NCBI GenBank assembly: GCA_021234155.1
Contig: JAJEKV010000022.1
Coordinates: 7,655,961-7,719,960, forward strand
Source: Isoetes taiwanensis
Taxonomy: Eukaryota > Streptophyta > Lycopodiopsida > Isoetales > Isoetaceae
Length of the DNA stretch: 64,000 nt
Direction of reading: 5' to 3'
Part shown: positions 60,851 through 64,000 of the stretch, piece after piece
Layout: each line of letters begins with the position of its first letter
Position numbering within the stretch: the stretch's first letter is position 1
Position numbers and translations under genes: made by a program
The notes under the pieces: generated by a model
The model's input: only the letters and a program-made list of their open reading frames with translations
Told to the model about the DNA's origin: nothing
Database searches by the model: none

Positions 60851-62819
60851 AATGCCTCCTTTGCTCTACATAAAAGATTAGAAAGAAACAAATCTAACCT
60901 ACTTGTTAGTTAAGAACTGGAGACTTTGACCTTTTTCGAAACTTTAATCCTATGGACAATTGCACCTCACTAAACAAATCTCCAATCATAAGGTAGTGAC
61001 AAGTCACAATTTTGTCAATGAGTTCTTAGGCTGAGTTCACATGTTCCATCGCAGCCATCATGTAAAATGCCTCGCCTTTTTACGCCCACTGTCATGTCTC
61101 AGGCCATCCTTAATTTGCACAAGTTATAGCAAGGCCCCTCTCCGACGACTATCTCATGTGAACTAGCTCTTTCCGTTGGAATTGTCAAGCCAGGAAAGCG
61201 AATGACATATGATGGCAACTTCATCGTCCAAATTCAAAAGAAAAATCTCAAGGCTCCTACATATCAGATCCATGTCCATTTGCCATAATTAAAGATGAGG
61301 CGAGTGCCCTTTAGGATGTGGTACCTTCTCATGTTACAATGTTCTATTAATTGATAAGGCAACAAGAGGGAGGATAGAGGATAAGCTTAAGCGTTCCCTT
61401 CACAACTGCCCAACTGCCTAATGGGAGGCCACTTGAATAGAGAAATTGATAATAAACAAATTTCAGACTGACTTGTGGTTTGATCGTACATAGATGCTCT
61501 AACTAGATAACACATGAGCACTAATGACAAGCTCCACCAATGAACCTCACCTCCGGCTATCCTTCATTTCTATGCATGAAAAAACGTGCTCCCTCAAACC
61601 TTCGAGTACTCCAATTCTTTGAATAGTTGCATGAGTTTCCAGAGTTCCCTGTAGAACCTAAAACATTTCTGAAATGGGCTCTTTGAAAGGTCATGTGGTT
61701 TATTTTGCATCGTCATACTAGACAAAGTACATGCTTCCATCTCTATTTGTGCACCTAGCTATGCAGTGCCACAAACAACCCGCAAACGAAGCTGCAACTA
61801 ACTAAAATAGACGAAAATTGGCATTTAACATTTCAATTCAAACCCCTTTCAAAACATTGAATTGTATTTAAGTGCTAGAGAGACAGCTAGACCTATTACC
61901 ACCCACAACGTCGCCTCCTCTGCCTTATAAACATGGAGTAAACAGGAGCCAAGCTGCCAGCCATACCCCCATCTCATTCTGCTTCTTTATTACGAGTGTG
62001 TATATTAGCAAACTTCAAGACATATCCTTTTTGTTTGTCCAGGTCCTTTTTCTGGCTTTTTAATGACGACGTTATCACCACATCTTACCATATGCCCATG
62101 CCCCTCCTATATGAATACAACAAATCCCCGAACTTTCATGCACCCCTAACCTTATCAAGAAAAGCATTAATACTTGGCCATTGCCAACATGCAATGATCA
62201 AATTGCTAACTTTATTGCTGACAAAACAAAAATGTACAATTTCCATTAATCCCCAAGCTCAGTATTTCCTTTCAAAGTCTGCAGTAAGGTCGTAATATGC
62301 ATTTTAGATTAAAGTAAAGTGAACAATGACTTCTGTAAATCATTTCATGTATGCCCATGGGGGCGCATTTTTAGAATACCTCTCCACGTTACCAGGCTCT
62401 CTTCAAATACAAGATACTTTCGTGTTCAAGCCCACATATGATATCCTATGGAAAATAACAATTTCAAGTTATCTACTAGAACAAATACTTATAGCAATAG
62501 AAGAAAAAACTCCTTACTTTCCCATGCTCAGGGTCCATGTCAAAAGTATTAATTGCACACGGTTCTGCAAGCAGCTCTAGCGCCATGCCTGTATATTAAA
62601 AAAAAAAGTCAACATCTCTTCTGCAACCTCAGGTTCAAACATTAGTCAACTCTGCAGGACTTAACTCATGCATTGAGCAGCCGGTTCTCTATGGTAACCA
62701 ATTTTATCAGTTACAGCAACAACAAATGACATGAACCTTACCATCAATAGAGATCCTCGGATTTGCTATTAATGTTGTGAAAGATTCTTTCTAACCGTTG
62801 ATACATTCTCTTTCATGCA
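60851..62819. other. Intergenic stretch without a recognised gene
   Basis: Frames are short and low-complexity. I see no domain, RNA gene or repeat of note. Confidence 0.5.
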
Positions 62820-63033
62820 TCAGAGATTTTGTTTCTTGCCCACCCATGCGCCAATCAGAAACTCATTTATGGACTTTGGCCTAAGCATGCAAGCATTTTC
62901 CATCATATTAGGGGTTATCATGGACAGATCATGAGGTCCAGTTTCAAGATTAACTACTAGTTTCAAAACTGCGACTCCAAATGACACTGCATTTGATCCA
63001 ACATTTTTCTTGGTGATTGTAGCATAAACAGTC
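62820..63033 (-). other. Exon-like open block of unknown gene
   Basis: After a long T-rich tract and TGCAG, a frame of 70 codons reads TVYATITKKNVGSNAVSFGV, VVNLETGPHDLSMITP and RPKSINEFLIGAWVGKK, ending in TGA at 62,820. It looks protein-coding and has a good acceptor, but I do not recognise it. In the phase left by the last visible NUP43 exon it would be read differently and stop after about 23 residues, so it is probably not part of that gene as annotated elsewhere in plants. Confidence 0.35.
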
Positions 63034-63231
63034 CTGCATTAAAAAAAAAAAGAGGGTTTCCACAAAATGATATCTCTCAGGTAATGATCATGTATTGGTG
63101 TAGTTGCTAAGGCAAAAAAGAGTTCCATTGCATCAATCTTCATCTTCCTGAGAGTTACAGTCACATATGCACATACAGGAAAGGGATAATGGAGGCAAGG
63201 AGGGAGTAGGGTGAGATATAATAAAACTTAC

Positions 63232-64000
63232 CACCTTCCAACACAGCAAGTACACCATCTTCAGAGCATATCATAACAGGGGGAACCTTCCCCAAGTTTG
63301 TATCCTGCCCTACAGCAGGTATCAATAAATCGTATTTGACCTCCCAGACTTCGCTCTCCACAATTGAGGCTCCAACAAACTGTCCCTTTCTTCCTGATGA
63401 AACACCCGCCAATTGAATTGGCTCTTGCTGCCATCTCAAGTCCCAAACAAAGACAGACCCAGCAGAGCCTCCTACCTTTCAAAACACAGAACCAACCATA
63501 AGAAAACACTTAGTATACTAATTAAAAGCAAATCTTTTACTCACCACACAAAGATGTTTCCGTGATGGATGAACATCAATAGAATGGACGAAATTAGCTG
63601 CTCCCAAACTAGCCCTACATATAAGTGATTACATAAGTTTAACTGTAAAAGTTAATCTTTCTTTATAAACATCATAAGGAGCAGAACCCATGGCATACCA
63701 TTTCTCGGGTGTTTGAGAAACAGGTCCACCAGGCCGCCGATGATCCCACCATTGTAGCGAAGAACCCATTCCAGCAGTAACAAATTCCATTTGAGATGCC
63801 CATCTCACAGCGGAAAATGGCATCACACCTTTATTATCACTGATACATTTAGCGTGCAGACCTGCTTGCTCTAATCTTAACAGATTAATTTTTCCATCGT
63901 CCCCAACACTCACACAATCCTGGGTATTCACTTGCAAATCAATACCAGAAACCATTCCATCATGCAAACCGGGGCAAATATGAGACTGATGAGATGAAGA
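63232..64000 (-). CDS. NUP43: Nucleoporin NUP43 (WD40), partial at the window edge
   Basis: NUP43 is a WD40-repeat subunit of the Nup107-160 scaffold of the nuclear pore. Exons seen are 63,699-64,000 (continuing past the window), 63,545-63,614 and 63,232-63,475, joined by GT/AG introns in consistent phase. Family wording includes HDGMVSGIDLQ, CVSVGDDGKINLL, SSLQWWDHRRPGGPVSQ, VHSIDVHPSRKHLCVV, GSVFVWDLRWQQEPIQL, SEVWEVKYD and PVMICSEDGVLAVLEGG. These correspond to the middle and later blades of the propeller. The last plant exon (usually with AEPCAIN) is not found downstream in the window, so the gene is either longer than seen, with a large intron, or damaged at its 3' end. Confidence 0.88.

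Overview
The window looks like nuclear DNA of a land plant. It is AT-rich, with spliceosomal introns, plant-type genes (cytokinin dehydrogenase, NUP43, a plastid-type GAPDH relic) and layers of nested, decayed transposons. The mix of a chromodomain Ty3 element, a gag of the type better known from fungi and vertebrates, LINEs with a zinc-binding tail and an unclassified DDE-like gene makes me favour a non-seed vascular plant such as a fern. That placement is inference. Exon coordinates were read by eye and may be off by a base.

Layout. 0-1.4 kb: a broken GAPDH (GAPCp-like) gene that still shows its introns. 1.4-5.6 kb: mostly anonymous DNA with small repeats. 5,647-20,108: a complete but dead Ty3 chromovirus on the minus strand (2.4-kb LTRs, CAGTA target duplication), with a GC-rich LINE (10,204-15,143) inserted into its reverse transcriptase. 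20.1-23.8 kb: a non-coding repeat (copy A), the 5' part of a second Ty3 element whose putative promoter carries a seven-unit heat-shock element, and a minus-strand LINE reverse-transcriptase remnant. 23.8-27.8 kb: non-coding, with a direct duplication.

28.1-30.3 kb holds the one gene that reads as intact, a five-exon cytokinin dehydrogenase on the plus strand with a TATA box. 30.3-35.7 kb: unidentified exon-like sequence, then a decayed hAT-type transposase. 35.7-39.7 kb: tandem repeats, a small inverted-repeat element and an LTR-like relic. 39,712-44,227: a short-LTR Ty3 remnant with two LTRs in tandem on one side and a LINE fragment inside it.

47.3-59.1 kb is the most interesting part. A plus-strand DDE-like gene of a family I cannot name, split by a 5.6-kb insertion, converges on minus-strand genes for a Ulp1-type (C48) cysteine protease and an FCP1-like HAD phosphatase. 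Together they may be a decayed large DNA transposon with accessory protease and phosphatase genes. 59.6-60.4 kb: an LTR with an initiator-Met primer site. 62.8-64.0 kb: an unidentified exon and the start of a minus-strand NUP43 gene cut by the window edge.
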